Source of the DNA: Paenibacillus tundrae
GTDB taxonomy: Bacteria > Bacillota > Bacilli > Paenibacillales > Paenibacillaceae
NCBI RefSeq assembly: GCF_030812775.1
Contig: NZ_JAUSTI010000015.1
Span: forward strand, 62,001 to 126,000
Reading direction: 5' to 3'
Length of the DNA stretch: 64,000 nt
The position numbers were made by a program, and so were the translations under genes. Below are positions 16,195-24,886 of this stretch, in pieces. How positions within the stretch are numbered: the stretch's first letter is position 1; the number at the start of each line of letters is the position of its first letter. A model generated the notes under the pieces. It was not told where the DNA came from. It made no database searches and was given only the letters and a program-made list of their open reading frames with translations.

Positions 16195-18124
16195 TAATGT
16201 CGTTCGGAACAAAAGAATCTATCTCGCTCATTTCCTGAGCAGTACATTCTCTGTCATGATCTTTTTTATCTATGCCTTGTTATTATTTCACCCCGATCTG
16301 AGCGAGGGGTTGAAGGGCTCAAGTGAAACGGTCACATCGCTTGCCAATCAAGGATTTGTTATTGCTGAGTTTATTATATTTATCTTTTCATTTCTATTTT
16401 TGCTATACTCCGTGGGTTCATTTCTCAAGACACGTAAAAAGGAATTTGGTATCTTCCTGATCCTAGGCATGACGCGCAAGCAGATGAACCGACTTTTATT
16501 TATGGAGAACATGTGTATCGGCCTTGCCGCTATAATTACGGGAATCACGCTGGGGATGATCTTCGGCAAATTGATTTTGCTCATCTGTAGCTCCATGTTA
16601 GCTGTGGAAAATGGTTTGCCGTTCTATTTACCGTTGAAAGGTATTGCACTTACGATGGGCGCATTTCTGTTGCTCTTCGTGGTTATCGCCATGTCATCAT
16701 CGTTGCTCATTCGCAAAGGTACGCTAATTGAGCTTGTCAAATCAGAGGAAAAACCAAAACCAGAGCCAAAGGCTTCCCGATTGCAGGCATGGTTAGCCGT
16801 AGTTTTCATTGCTGGAGGGTATGCGGGTGTCTTCACTTTTGTCTGGGGATCGTATTCATTTCCGATATTGTTTGGAAGTGTCTTACTGGTCATTGTAGGT
16901 ACGTACTTCCTATTTACACAACTTAGTGTGTATCTTATTCGTGCCCTCAAGCGTAATCAACGACTATTTTTCCGTAAAACGAATTTGCTGTTCCTATCGG
17001 AGCTTACCTATCGAATGAAAGATAATGCCATTATGTTCTTTATGGTAAGTGTGATTTCAGCTTCATCTTTCACAGGGATCGGTACCATGTTAGCGATTGC
17101 TGATCCTGGTTTGTCGTCCATGACGAATCCATATGCATTCACATACATGAATTCATGGAATACTGAAGTGGCTGAGAAGCAGCTTAGGAAGATTGAGGAA
17201 ACCTTAATTGAACATGAAGTACCTTATGTTCGAGGTAGCTATGAACCACTTTATGAGAACAATAACGGCAATCTAATCAAGTTAAGTCAATACAATTATT
17301 TAGCAAAAGCACTTGGTTACGAAGCGAGGGAGCTAAAGCCGGATGAGGCGTTTTTAACACCAGGCAATCTTACGGAGCGTAAAAAGTTGCGTGCACAGAT
17401 GGATTCAGGCTTCTCACCAACGGAAATGAATCTAGAGGTGGAAGAGCAGCATGAACAGGTTCGATTAACTGCTCCAGGTACCGAGATCGTTATTCCTGTA
17501 GATTATGAAATGAATCTGTATGTCGTTTCTGATGAGTTGTTTGAGAAGATCAAGCACGCTTACTTTGAGCAAGCGGAATTGGACGAAACGTTCTACTCCA
17601 ACCGCACAACCCAATTTGTCGTTACCGATTGGATGGGCACACGTAGCTTCGCGCCTGAACTCATTGAATCTCTTAGATCAGAGCCGCTGGAGCACGGTTA
17701 CTTCTCGGTTAGCGCTCTTGTTGTAGATTGGCTGAATTCGAAGCAGACGAATGGGATCATTCTTATCCTGAGCGGCTTGATAGGCATCGTGTTCTTTACT
17801 TTTGCTGCAAGCTTCACGTATTTCCGTCTTTACGCTGATCTGGAGCGGGATGAAGAGCAGTACCGTATGATTGGCAAAATGGGATTAAGTCGCCCAGAGC
17901 TTCGCCGAATGGTCACACGTCAACTATTACTGATGTTTTTCCTGCCCATTCTGGTTGCGATCATTCACAGCTCCGTCGCTTTTATCGCATTGCAGCAATT
18001 AGTTGATTTCTCCGTCATGGGGTATACACTTCGAATTTTCTTGGTGTTCTCCTCCATGCAAGTGCTATATTTTGTACTTGTACGCTGGCGTTATCTACGC
18101 AACATGTATACGAAGTTGTCCTAG
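16169..18124 (+). CDS. BceB-like ABC transporter permease (651 aa)
   Basis: The protein has the BceB layout: about ten membrane helices, FtsX-like domains at both ends, and a large extracellular domain (roughly residues 310-530) between the seventh and eighth helices, which in this family binds the peptide-lipid complex and signals to the kinase. The N-terminal helices are at about 18-37, 60-85, 105-130 and 150-172, and the C-terminal set is at 533-560, 590-612 and 620-640. Length matches the 640-670 residues of the family. A GGGAGG ribosome site precedes the ATG inside the end of the ATPase gene. Confidence 0.87.
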   Translation: MNFRQFAINNVVRNKRIYLAHFLSSTFSVMIFFIYALLLFHPDLSEGLKGSSETVTSLANQGFVIAEFIIFIFSFLFLLYSVGSFLKTRKKEFGIFLILGMTRKQMNRLLFMENMCIGLAAIITGITLGMIFGKLILLICSSMLAVENGLPFYLPLKGIALTMGAFLLLFVVIAMSSSLLIRKGTLIELVKSEEKPKPEPKASRLQAWLAVVFIAGGYAGVFTFVWGSYSFPILFGSVLLVIVGTYFLFTQLSVYLIRALKRNQRLFFRKTNLLFLSELTYRMKDNAIMFFMVSVISASSFTGIGTMLAIADPGLSSMTNPYAFTYMNSWNTEVAEKQLRKIEETLIEHEVPYVRGSYEPLYENNNGNLIKLSQYNYLAKALGYEARELKPDEAFLTPGNLTERKKLRAQMDSGFSPTEMNLEVEEQHEQVRLTAPGTEIVIPVDYEMNLYVVSDELFEKIKHAYFEQAELDETFYSNRTTQFVVTDWMGTRSFAPELIESLRSEPLEHGYFSVSALVVDWLNSKQTNGIILILSGLIGIVFFTFAASFTYFRLYADLERDEEQYRMIGKMGLSRPELRRMVTRQLLLMFFLPILVAIIHSSVAFIALQQLVDFSVMGYTLRIFLVFSSMQVLYFVLVRWRYLRNMYTKLS

Positions 18125-18201
18125 GGCTTGTTATAAACCTTACTTAAGGACATCTTTCATTGCTTAACGTATACGCACATATTTGTAACATCTTTTCAAC
18201 T

Positions 18202-18225
18202 AACACCAGGCCTGCGCTTGGTGTT
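18202..18225 (+). terminator. Weak hairpin after BceB-like gene
   Basis: AACACCAGG pairs with CTTGGTGTT with one mismatch. The T tract is poor, so termination is uncertain. Confidence 0.4.
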
Positions 18226-18322
18226 GGTTGACTTTCATAAGCAAAGCGAAGTACTATTTTCTTAGATACATAATGTATCATTCGAGAAGGGATAGAACAT
18301 TTCCTTTGAAGGAGGATTTAGT

Positions 18323-19759
18323 TTGAGCATAACGATGTCTCGTGGACAAGCTTACATACACCGACTTAATGATGAACGTAACGTATGGTTAGATGGTGAG
18401 CAGATTAATGTAACTAGTCACTCTGCGTTCCAAGGTACATTACAGACCGTTGAAGGTTTATTCAATCTGGCGGATGAACCGGGATCAAGAGATACCGTAG
18501 CTTATTGGGATGAGCACATCGGTGGGTATGTGCATCGAGCTTTTCAAGTGCCGCGTTGTAGGGAAGACCTTGAGCATCGTGCTGGCGCATTTCGATTGTG
18601 GTCTGAACGTACGTATGGCGTCATGAGTCGATTATCTGATTATGCGCGCTCGCGTCTGACCGGCTGGTATGCAACTCGGGATGCCATGGGGATTCATGAC
18701 ACTTATTATGCGGACAAAATATCTAGGTATTACGAAGAAGCGAAACGCCGTGATCTGTTCCTGACGATTGTGCAGCGTGATCCACAGATGAATCGTTCTT
18801 TACCGATAGGTGAAGATGAGGATGCGATGCTACGTATTGTACGAAAGAACGAAGAGGGCGTTGTGATCCGGGGTGCAAAGATGATTGCGACTGCGGCTCC
18901 TTATGCCGACGATATCCTTATTTATCCTGTACAACGTATTCCTGGGGATAAACCGGAGCTGGCTCACATGATGATTGTGCCTTTGAACAGCCCGGGCTTG
19001 CACGTATTGTGCAGAGAATCGTTCGCTGCAACGGATAAGCATTCTTCCCACCCATTAAGTCATCAATATGATGAGATGGATGCTGTCTTATTTTTTGAAG
19101 ATGTATTGGTTCCTTGGGAACGTGTGTTACTCCATCATAATCCAGAAGCAGTATGGCAGATTCGTTGTAATGTTGCCTCCTCCTCGTTAGCCTACCATCA
19201 AAGTGTCATTCGTCTGTATTCCAAACTAGAGTTCGTTACAGCCATCACCTCCTCCATTGCCCAAGAAATTGGCGTGGACTCCTTCCTTAATGTGCAAGAG
19301 CAGTTGGGAGAGATGGTCAGCCAGATGCAGACAATTGAGGGGTTAATCATTGCTGCGGAAGCAAAAGCCAAGCCGGACGTGTACGGAAATTGGCTCCCTG
19401 AATTTAAGTACATTGAAACTGCACGGAACTTGGGCAACCGTTATTATCCACGCTCCATCGAAATACTGAAAACGATCGCAGCAGGCGGACTTATTCAGAT
19501 TCCATCCGGAATGCCAGGTACGAACAAGCCCTTGGAGCATATGATTCATCAGTATTTAGGTGGTGTCACGATATCTGCACAGGAGAAAACAAGACTCTTT
19601 CAACTGGCTTGGGAACTTACGGGAAGTCCACTGGGTGCCAGACATGATCTATATGAGCGCTTCTATGCAGGTGACCCACTCCGCAACCGTGCGAATCAGT
19701 ATATGCAATATGACAAACAGCACTTGATAGATCGGGTTAAGCCTTGGCTGAAAGCATAA
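18323..19759 (+). CDS. 4-hydroxyphenylacetate 3-monooxygenase-type oxygenase (HpaB family, 478 aa)
   Basis: HpaB-type enzymes hydroxylate phenols with FADH2 supplied by a separate reductase. The start (MSRGQAYIHRLNDERNVWLDGEQI) and the region with ETARNLGNRYYPRSIEILKTIAAGG are family hallmarks, and the length matches the 480-520 residues of Bacillota members. TTG 18323 follows GGAGG with good spacing. It is monocistronic, with a terminator at 19831, and no HpaC-like flavin reductase is nearby, so the reduced flavin must come from elsewhere. The true substrate (4-hydroxyphenylacetate or another phenol) is not determined. Confidence 0.85.
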   Translation: MSITMSRGQAYIHRLNDERNVWLDGEQINVTSHSAFQGTLQTVEGLFNLADEPGSRDTVAYWDEHIGGYVHRAFQVPRCREDLEHRAGAFRLWSERTYGVMSRLSDYARSRLTGWYATRDAMGIHDTYYADKISRYYEEAKRRDLFLTIVQRDPQMNRSLPIGEDEDAMLRIVRKNEEGVVIRGAKMIATAAPYADDILIYPVQRIPGDKPELAHMMIVPLNSPGLHVLCRESFAATDKHSSHPLSHQYDEMDAVLFFEDVLVPWERVLLHHNPEAVWQIRCNVASSSLAYHQSVIRLYSKLEFVTAITSSIAQEIGVDSFLNVQEQLGEMVSQMQTIEGLIIAAEAKAKPDVYGNWLPEFKYIETARNLGNRYYPRSIEILKTIAAGGLIQIPSGMPGTNKPLEHMIHQYLGGVTISAQEKTRLFQLAWELTGSPLGARHDLYERFYAGDPLRNRANQYMQYDKQHLIDRVKPWLKA

Positions 19760-19830
19760 TATAACGTCCTAACCTGTGACTTTGCTAACGATTTCGTTTG
19801 AAGCAGTCAGATCGTAGTACAAAATTCAAC

Positions 19831-19861
19831 CGCCTGGGTTTACGAACCTGGGCGTTTTATT
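19831..19861 (+). terminator. Terminator after HpaB-type gene
   Basis: CGCCTGGGTT pairs with AACCTGGGCG (two wobble pairs) around a 4-base loop, followed by TTTTATTT. Confidence 0.8.
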
Positions 19862-19881
19862 TAGATTATCTTTAGAAAGGG

Positions 19882-19920
19882 TTTAGGTTGTATTAAGAGA
19901 CGTAGGTTATAGTGTAGGTA
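19882..19920 (+). promoter_or_regulatory. Repeated TAGGTT boxes before the second two-component operon
   Basis: TTAGGTT (19883), GTAGGTT (19902) and GTAGGTA (19914) are direct repeats around a TATAGT -10-like hexamer at 19908-19913. OmpR-family regulators bind direct repeats, so autoregulation by the downstream RR is plausible. Confidence 0.4.
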
Positions 19921-19960
19921 TATGAACATTCTAACTTAACACTGAAATGAGAGGGATCGT

Positions 19961-20668
19961 ATGAGATACACATTGTTGATTGCAGATGACGAACCCGAAA
20001 TTGTGGAACTGCTTCAACTGTATTTGGAGAAGGACTACAACATTCTAACCGCTGCAAATGGGGAGGAAGCATTGCAGTGCATACATTCAGGCCCAATTGA
20101 CCTGGTTATCTTGGACATTATGATGCCTGTAATGGATGGTCTACAACTGATCAAACAGATCCGGGCTACCTATCATATGCCAGTACTCTTTTTGTCTGCG
20201 AAGAGCCAGGATCATGACAAGATTTTGGGACTTGGACTAGGAGCTGATGACTACATATCCAAACCATTCAACCCACTTGAGATTGTGGCAAGAGTCGAGG
20301 CTTTGTTAAGAAGGGTCAACCAATTCGATGCACTGGAACTATCGGCATCTCAAGAGGCAACCCGCACGCTTGGTGAGCTATCCCTTGATCGTTCCAAATG
20401 TATGTTGTATCGGTCGGGACGACCTGTGACGTTAACGTCAACAGAGTATAAAATTGTGGAACTGCTGTTAGAACAACCGGGCAGAGTGTTTACCCGCAAA
20501 AAAATATACGAAGCAGTGTGGGGAGAGTACTATGCACATGAAGACAGTACCATCATGGTACATATCAGCAACATTCGCGAGAAGATTGAGCGTGATTCCA
20601 GGCAACCCGAATATTTGAAGACGATAAGGGGATTAGGATACAAAATTGAAGCGCCTATGGAAAACTAG
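19961..20668 (+). CDS. OmpR-family response regulator, VanR-like (235 aa)
   Basis: The receiver domain shows DDEPEI, the acceptor aspartate in LVILDIMMPVMDGL and the lysine in DDYISKPFNPLE. The winged helix includes LTSTEYKIVELLLEQPGRVFTRKKIYEAVWG and IRGLGYKIE. This resembles the VanR/SaeR-like branch. AGAGGG lies before the ATG. It overlaps the kinase gene by 23 bases and the pair is followed by a membrane transporter and an Asp23 protein, but their gap of 95 bases leaves co-transcription open. Stimulus unknown. Confidence 0.87.
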   Translation: MRYTLLIADDEPEIVELLQLYLEKDYNILTAANGEEALQCIHSGPIDLVILDIMMPVMDGLQLIKQIRATYHMPVLFLSAKSQDHDKILGLGLGADDYISKPFNPLEIVARVEALLRRVNQFDALELSASQEATRTLGELSLDRSKCMLYRSGRPVTLTSTEYKIVELLLEQPGRVFTRKKIYEAVWGEYYAHEDSTIMVHISNIREKIERDSRQPEYLKTIRGLGYKIEAPMEN

Positions 20669-22097
20669 AGAAAAGAGACCGCTGCATACGTCGCTGACAC
20701 TGGACTTTCTGTTGTTTAATTTCTTTTTGCTATTACTCGTACTGGTTGTATACATTATCGTATCCCTTGATGTCGTTGATTTTCGCATTTCTGATCATAT
20801 CGTTGATCCTGATCTAAATGTAGAAGCACATGTATATGTGGCTGAATTGGAGAAGGCACGCAATCAAGATGGATCCGACATAACATCCAATATTGAGACG
20901 CAGCGGCTAGAGGATAGCGGTGGATGGTTAGAAATATTGAATGCAGACCGCTCCGTAATCCGCTCGGTAGGCAATAAGAAGGACACAATTAACCAGTACG
21001 CAGAATCCGAGTTATTCGCCAAGTTAGAAAATCGCAGCGACCAGCCCTACTATTATTCCATTTCCCCATTCTTGGCTGAGGGAGAAGCAACATACCTTTT
21101 GCTCAAACTTCCACGTGATCTCGTAAGCATTCGCATGAATGATAACCAACTGATTACGAATCTGAAGCATCCCTTGCCCTTTTACATCTTAGTGGGTATT
21201 GGACTTCTGCTCGTACTGACGATTGTATACAGCTATTGGGTCGCCAAGCGAATTAAGAAACCACTTCGCGTGTTGTCGCTGGGGCTTACGCAAATGATTC
21301 GGGGGAATTACAGTACGCGCATGTCCATCTCTGCCGAGAAGGAGTTTGTGCAGATTGGTGAGACCTTTAACTTCATGGCAGATGTGATTGAGAAAACGTC
21401 GGCCGAGAAACGTTACGCGGAAGAAAGTAAGCAACGACTCATCGTGGATCTATCGCATGATCTCAAGACACCGATTACGTCTATTCAAGGTTATGCTCAG
21501 GCGCTGGCCGAGGGTCGGGTTGGGGATGCAGAGAGACAGCAACGGTATCTAGGCTACATTCACAATAAATCTGTACAAGTTGCACGAATGATCCAGAATA
21601 TGCTGGAACTGCTCAAGGTGGATTCACCCGATTTCCATATGAACATCAAGCAGCGGGAGATTGGGGAATTTGTGCGTGAGATTATGGCCGATACGTATGG
21701 GGAAATTGAGCAAAATCAGTTCGTACTGCATGTTCTTGTACCAGATGAAGAGATCTATGCCAAATATGATCCGGAGTTGTTATCTCGAGTCATCCAGAAC
21801 TTGATTACGAATGCACTTGCATATAATCCAAGAGGTACAGAATTACGCGTAGAGCTGATCCCTCAGGATACGCATGTGTCTATTGAAGTCGCTGATACCG
21901 GGGTAGGTATACCTCAGGAATTATGGACAACGATATTTGACCCGTTTGTTCGAGGAGATGCAGCGAGATCGGGAACGGTTGGAACCGGGTTGGGTCTCGC
22001 TATTGCCAAACGAAATACCGAAAAAATGGGTGGACATTTAACGCTGTCACAACGAGGACGGGAAACAACCATTTTCACCATTGTCATACCAAAATAA
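20646..22097 (+). CDS. Membrane sensor histidine kinase with HAMP domain (483 aa)
   Basis: Two membrane helices (about 20-42 and 176-196) enclose an extracellular sensor of roughly 130 residues. These are followed by HAMP (about 197-250), the phospho-acceptor VDLSHDLKTPITSIQGYAQAL, and an ATPase with LITNALAYNPRG, DTGVGIP and GTGLGLAIAK. The start is TTG 20646 inside the end of the response regulator gene, because no later ATG precedes the first membrane helix. The layout resembles VanS-like kinases. Signal and targets are unknown. Confidence 0.85.
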   Translation: MKRLWKTREKRPLHTSLTLDFLLFNFFLLLLVLVVYIIVSLDVVDFRISDHIVDPDLNVEAHVYVAELEKARNQDGSDITSNIETQRLEDSGGWLEILNADRSVIRSVGNKKDTINQYAESELFAKLENRSDQPYYYSISPFLAEGEATYLLLKLPRDLVSIRMNDNQLITNLKHPLPFYILVGIGLLLVLTIVYSYWVAKRIKKPLRVLSLGLTQMIRGNYSTRMSISAEKEFVQIGETFNFMADVIEKTSAEKRYAEESKQRLIVDLSHDLKTPITSIQGYAQALAEGRVGDAERQQRYLGYIHNKSVQVARMIQNMLELLKVDSPDFHMNIKQREIGEFVREIMADTYGEIEQNQFVLHVLVPDEEIYAKYDPELLSRVIQNLITNALAYNPRGTELRVELIPQDTHVSIEVADTGVGIPQELWTTIFDPFVRGDAARSGTVGTGLGLAIAKRNTEKMGGHLTLSQRGRETTIFTIVIPK

Positions 22098-22192
22098 AAG
22101 AGATGTAACCGAGGCTTATGTAATTTCGCCATCACGTATAGAAGGCTCGCCTTACACTCGCGCATTAGAATTGGAAATCTGGAGGGGACATA

Positions 22193-23275
22193 TTGTCTAA
22201 AGTGAAAAACTCGTTTGTACGATTCAGCATTGCATTAGCTCTTGTGCTAATCAACATCTATCTATTATCTAAAGTGAGTTTCATATTCCAGCCATTAGTT
22301 ACGATGATTACAGTGATTACTGTGCCGATGATGCTTTCCGTGTTCTTTTATTATCTACTGAGACCCTTGGTTAATTATATGGAGAGAAAGAAGCTTAACC
22401 GAACGGTCAGTATCCTGCTGATCTATCTGATCTTTGGCATTCTAATTGTGCTGTTTATCGTGGGGCTGTGGCCATCATTGCGTCAGCAATTGATTAATCT
22501 GGTGGAAAATGCACCAAACCTGCTTAATTCACTAAGTGTTCAGCTCAAATCATTAGAACAAAATGGTGTAATTGCGACCTTGTTCCCGGATAATTCAACG
22601 CCGTTCTCTCAAATTACCGAATACATCAACAAAGGATTCAACTTCGTGACGGACTACGTTAGTGGTCTCATCTCGCTCCTTTCCAGTTTTGCAATTATCC
22701 TGTTCACCTTCCCGATCATTTTGTTCTACATGCTGAAACAAGGAGAGAAGTTTGGTCGTATCCTCGCATCGATTGCGCCCAAACGTTTTCAGCAGGACAG
22801 TCGTGAAGTGGTATTGGAGATCGATCAGGCACTCAGTGGATTTATCGTAGGACGAGTGCTTGTAAACCTGGCATTAGGTGTATTAATGTATATAGGTTTT
22901 CTTATCATCGGTTTACCTTACGCACTGCTGTTGACCGTCATTGCTGTCATTATGAACTTTGTTCCATTTATCGGTGCGATCGTATCTTCGATCCCCATTG
23001 TAATTATGGGGCTGGTCGTATCACCGTCTGTGGCGATCTGGTCACTCATTATCATTCTTGTTGCTCAGCAGATTCAAGATAATCTTGTTGCTCCGTATGT
23101 ATTCGGCAAAAAGCTGGATATTCACCCGCTCACAACCATAATTTTGGTACTCGGTGCGGGGGACTTGGGCGGAATTATAGCTATTCTTATCATTATTCCG
23201 TTCTATATGATTCTTAAAATTTTGTTGGTACGTATCTACAATTTGTTCTTTAAGGAAAAGTGGCAAAATGCCTAG
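22193..23275 (+). CDS. AI-2E family (UPF0118/PerM-like) transporter (360 aa)
   Basis: The protein has the family pattern: hydrophobic N-terminal helices (about 10-30, 32-52, 68-90), a soluble central stretch and a C-terminal membrane block with the conserved NFVPFIGAIVSSIP and QQIQDNLVAPYVFGKKLDIHPLTTI motifs. Members include sodium/proton antiporters and putative AI-2 exporters; the substrate is not predictable. TTG 22193 follows GGAGGGG. A small Asp23-family gene follows 50 bases downstream. Confidence 0.87.
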   Translation: MSKVKNSFVRFSIALALVLINIYLLSKVSFIFQPLVTMITVITVPMMLSVFFYYLLRPLVNYMERKKLNRTVSILLIYLIFGILIVLFIVGLWPSLRQQLINLVENAPNLLNSLSVQLKSLEQNGVIATLFPDNSTPFSQITEYINKGFNFVTDYVSGLISLLSSFAIILFTFPIILFYMLKQGEKFGRILASIAPKRFQQDSREVVLEIDQALSGFIVGRVLVNLALGVLMYIGFLIIGLPYALLLTVIAVIMNFVPFIGAIVSSIPIVIMGLVVSPSVAIWSLIIILVAQQIQDNLVAPYVFGKKLDIHPLTTIILVLGAGDLGGIIAILIIIPFYMILKILLVRIYNLFFKEKWQNA

Positions 23276-23325
23276 GGAGTTTCAGACACGACCTAATTCA
23301 AATTCATAAGAATGGAGCGATCCAC

Positions 23326-23733
23326 ATGACTGAAATCGTACCTGTAACCTATAATGAACCTGAATATATTGAACCACAATCTCAGCCAGCGCTAATCGGT
23401 GCAGTTCATATCGCTACAGATGTTGTATCCAAAATTGTAGGCATCGCTGCACAGACAACCGCAGGAATATCGTCTATGTCTGCAGGCATAACCGAAGGCA
23501 TTGCCAAGAGCATTAGTGGCAAGAGCCTGCAAAAAGGAATTGATGTGACTGTAAAAGAAGAGCGTGCATCGATTCAATTAAGAATTGTTTTGCAGTATGG
23601 TTGTCGTATGCATGAGGTCTGCCGTGAACTGCAGCATAATGTGCAGCAGGCTGTAGAGAATTTCACAGGTCTATTCGTTGACGAGATTAAGGTTCATGTA
23701 GTGGGAGTATCCATGCAGGAACAGCAGGTGTAA
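23326..23733 (+). CDS. Asp23/Gls24 family envelope stress protein (135 aa)
   Basis: Asp23-domain proteins sit at the inner membrane face and accumulate under alkaline or cell-wall stress. The motif GAVHIATDVVSKIVGIAAQTTAGI at residues about 22-45 and the later NVQQAVENFTGLFVDEIKVHVVGV are diagnostic. ATG 23326 has TGGAG about 7 bases upstream; the frame runs 22 codons further back into the transporter gene without a ribosome site. It lies between the transporter and a strong hairpin and probably closes that operon. Confidence 0.85.
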   Translation: MTEIVPVTYNEPEYIEPQSQPALIGAVHIATDVVSKIVGIAAQTTAGISSMSAGITEGIAKSISGKSLQKGIDVTVKEERASIQLRIVLQYGCRMHEVCRELQHNVQQAVENFTGLFVDEIKVHVVGVSMQEQQV

Positions 23734-23811
23734 ACGAGGTTTAATGGTGATCCGGTATCCGGTTAACATCATCTAAAGTTCAAATTTTATAGTATTCGCT
23801 CAAATACGCGA

Positions 23812-23858
23812 AACAGCACATTCCCTTTAACTAAGAAGTGGGGAAGGTGCTGTTTTTT
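23812..23858. terminator. Strong convergent terminator overlapping the AraC gene end
   Basis: AACAGCAC with GTGCTGTT, extended inward by TTCCC with GGGAA, is followed by six Ts on the + strand. It covers the last codons and stop of the AraC gene on the other strand. Confidence 0.85.
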
Positions 23859-24669
23859 GTTTGCGATACTGTGTCGGAGATTGTCCCATGACCTTTTTGA
23901 ACATTTTGGAGAAGAGCAATTGATCCAGATACCCGACTGATCGAGCAATGTCACCAATACTTAGGCTGGGATCAAGCGTCAATTCAGCCGCTCTTCGCAT
24001 GCGATAATTCACCAGGTAGGATTGAATGCTGCTTCCGATCAGATCTTTGAAGAGTGAGCAGAGGTAACTTCGTTGTAAGCCAACATGAGAAGCAATCGCT
24101 TGAACCGTAATCGCATTGGCATAGTTCATCTCAATAAAATCAATCACCTGCGTAACATACGTATCTTTCGTGTAATCCTGCACGACGGGATGACTTGTCT
24201 CACTAGCTTGATCAATCAGCACCGCGAAGAATTGATATAACAAGCCGGTCATACTAATTTCCCAGCCTTTATGTGTATTTCTAGAGCTAATCATGCGATG
24301 TAGGCACGAGCGCAGTTCATCATCATTATGTAGTTCGAAGATCGGACGCTGTTCAGATAGGCAAGCTTGTTGTAATAACGAAACGACATTGCTACCTTGA
24401 AAAGCCACCCAGCTATACTCCCATGGTTCGTTTTGGTCAGCTTCATAATGAACAACAGAGTGAGGCACGATGAGAAATCCTTGTCCTTTGTGTAACTCGT
24501 AGGTTTGCCCTCCGACCTGGAAAGTGCCTTTGCCATTCAAAATATAATGAATTTTGTAGTAATCACGCATCGCTGGGCCAAAGCTGTGCCCTGGTGTGCA
24601 AGGCTCGGTGCCATAATGGAGCAACTGCAGCTCCTGGAATTGATCGTTCTTGAACATATATGTAATCAC
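23827..24669 (-). CDS. AraC family transcriptional regulator (280 aa)
   Basis: The N-terminal cupin-like domain has RDYYKIHYILNGKGTFQVGG and VPHSVVHYEADQNEPWEYSWVAF, typical of sugar-responsive AraC regulators. The C-terminal 100 residues hold two helix-turn-helix motifs (VQAIASHVGLQRSYLCSLFK and IGDIARSVGYLDQLLFSKMFKKVMGQSPTQYR). The GTG start has AGGAG 9 bases before it. It is divergent from an aldo/keto reductase gene; direct TGCCATA repeats 21 bp apart between them suggest that it activates that gene. Effector unknown. Confidence 0.87.
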   Translation of the reverse strand: MITYMFKNDQFQELQLLHYGTEPCTPGHSFGPAMRDYYKIHYILNGKGTFQVGGQTYELHKGQGFLIVPHSVVHYEADQNEPWEYSWVAFQGSNVVSLLQQACLSEQRPIFELHNDDELRSCLHRMISSRNTHKGWEISMTGLLYQFFAVLIDQASETSHPVVQDYTKDTYVTQVIDFIEMNYANAITVQAIASHVGLQRSYLCSLFKDLIGSSIQSYLVNYRMRRAAELTLDPSLSIGDIARSVGYLDQLLFSKMFKKVMGQSPTQYRKQKTAPSPLLS

Positions 24670-24785
24670 TTGAGGTCACTCCTATTCCGAAAGACTATAT
24701 CTTGCATTTTAACATATTGGAAAGCGAGATGTATGCTTAATTGTTTTGTTCAACATAGCATCGAATGATGATATAACAATCATTT

Positions 24786-24840
24786 TGCCATACGTAGGTA
24801 GTGAAATGCCATATGGTTTTCAGTGGGGATTGTCTAAGAT
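24786..24840 (+). promoter_or_regulatory. Candidate AraC-type operator and promoter for the aldo/keto reductase
   Basis: TGCCATA occurs at 24786-24792 and again at 24807-24813, exactly 21 bp apart (two helical turns), the usual spacing of AraC half-sites. The second copy abuts the -35 position of a promoter with TAAGAT at 24835-24840 and no good -35, as expected for an activator-dependent promoter. Confidence 0.5.
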
Positions 24841-24886
24841 AAAAGGGTGATCAACAATAACGCATAAGCAGAAATGAGAGATAAGC

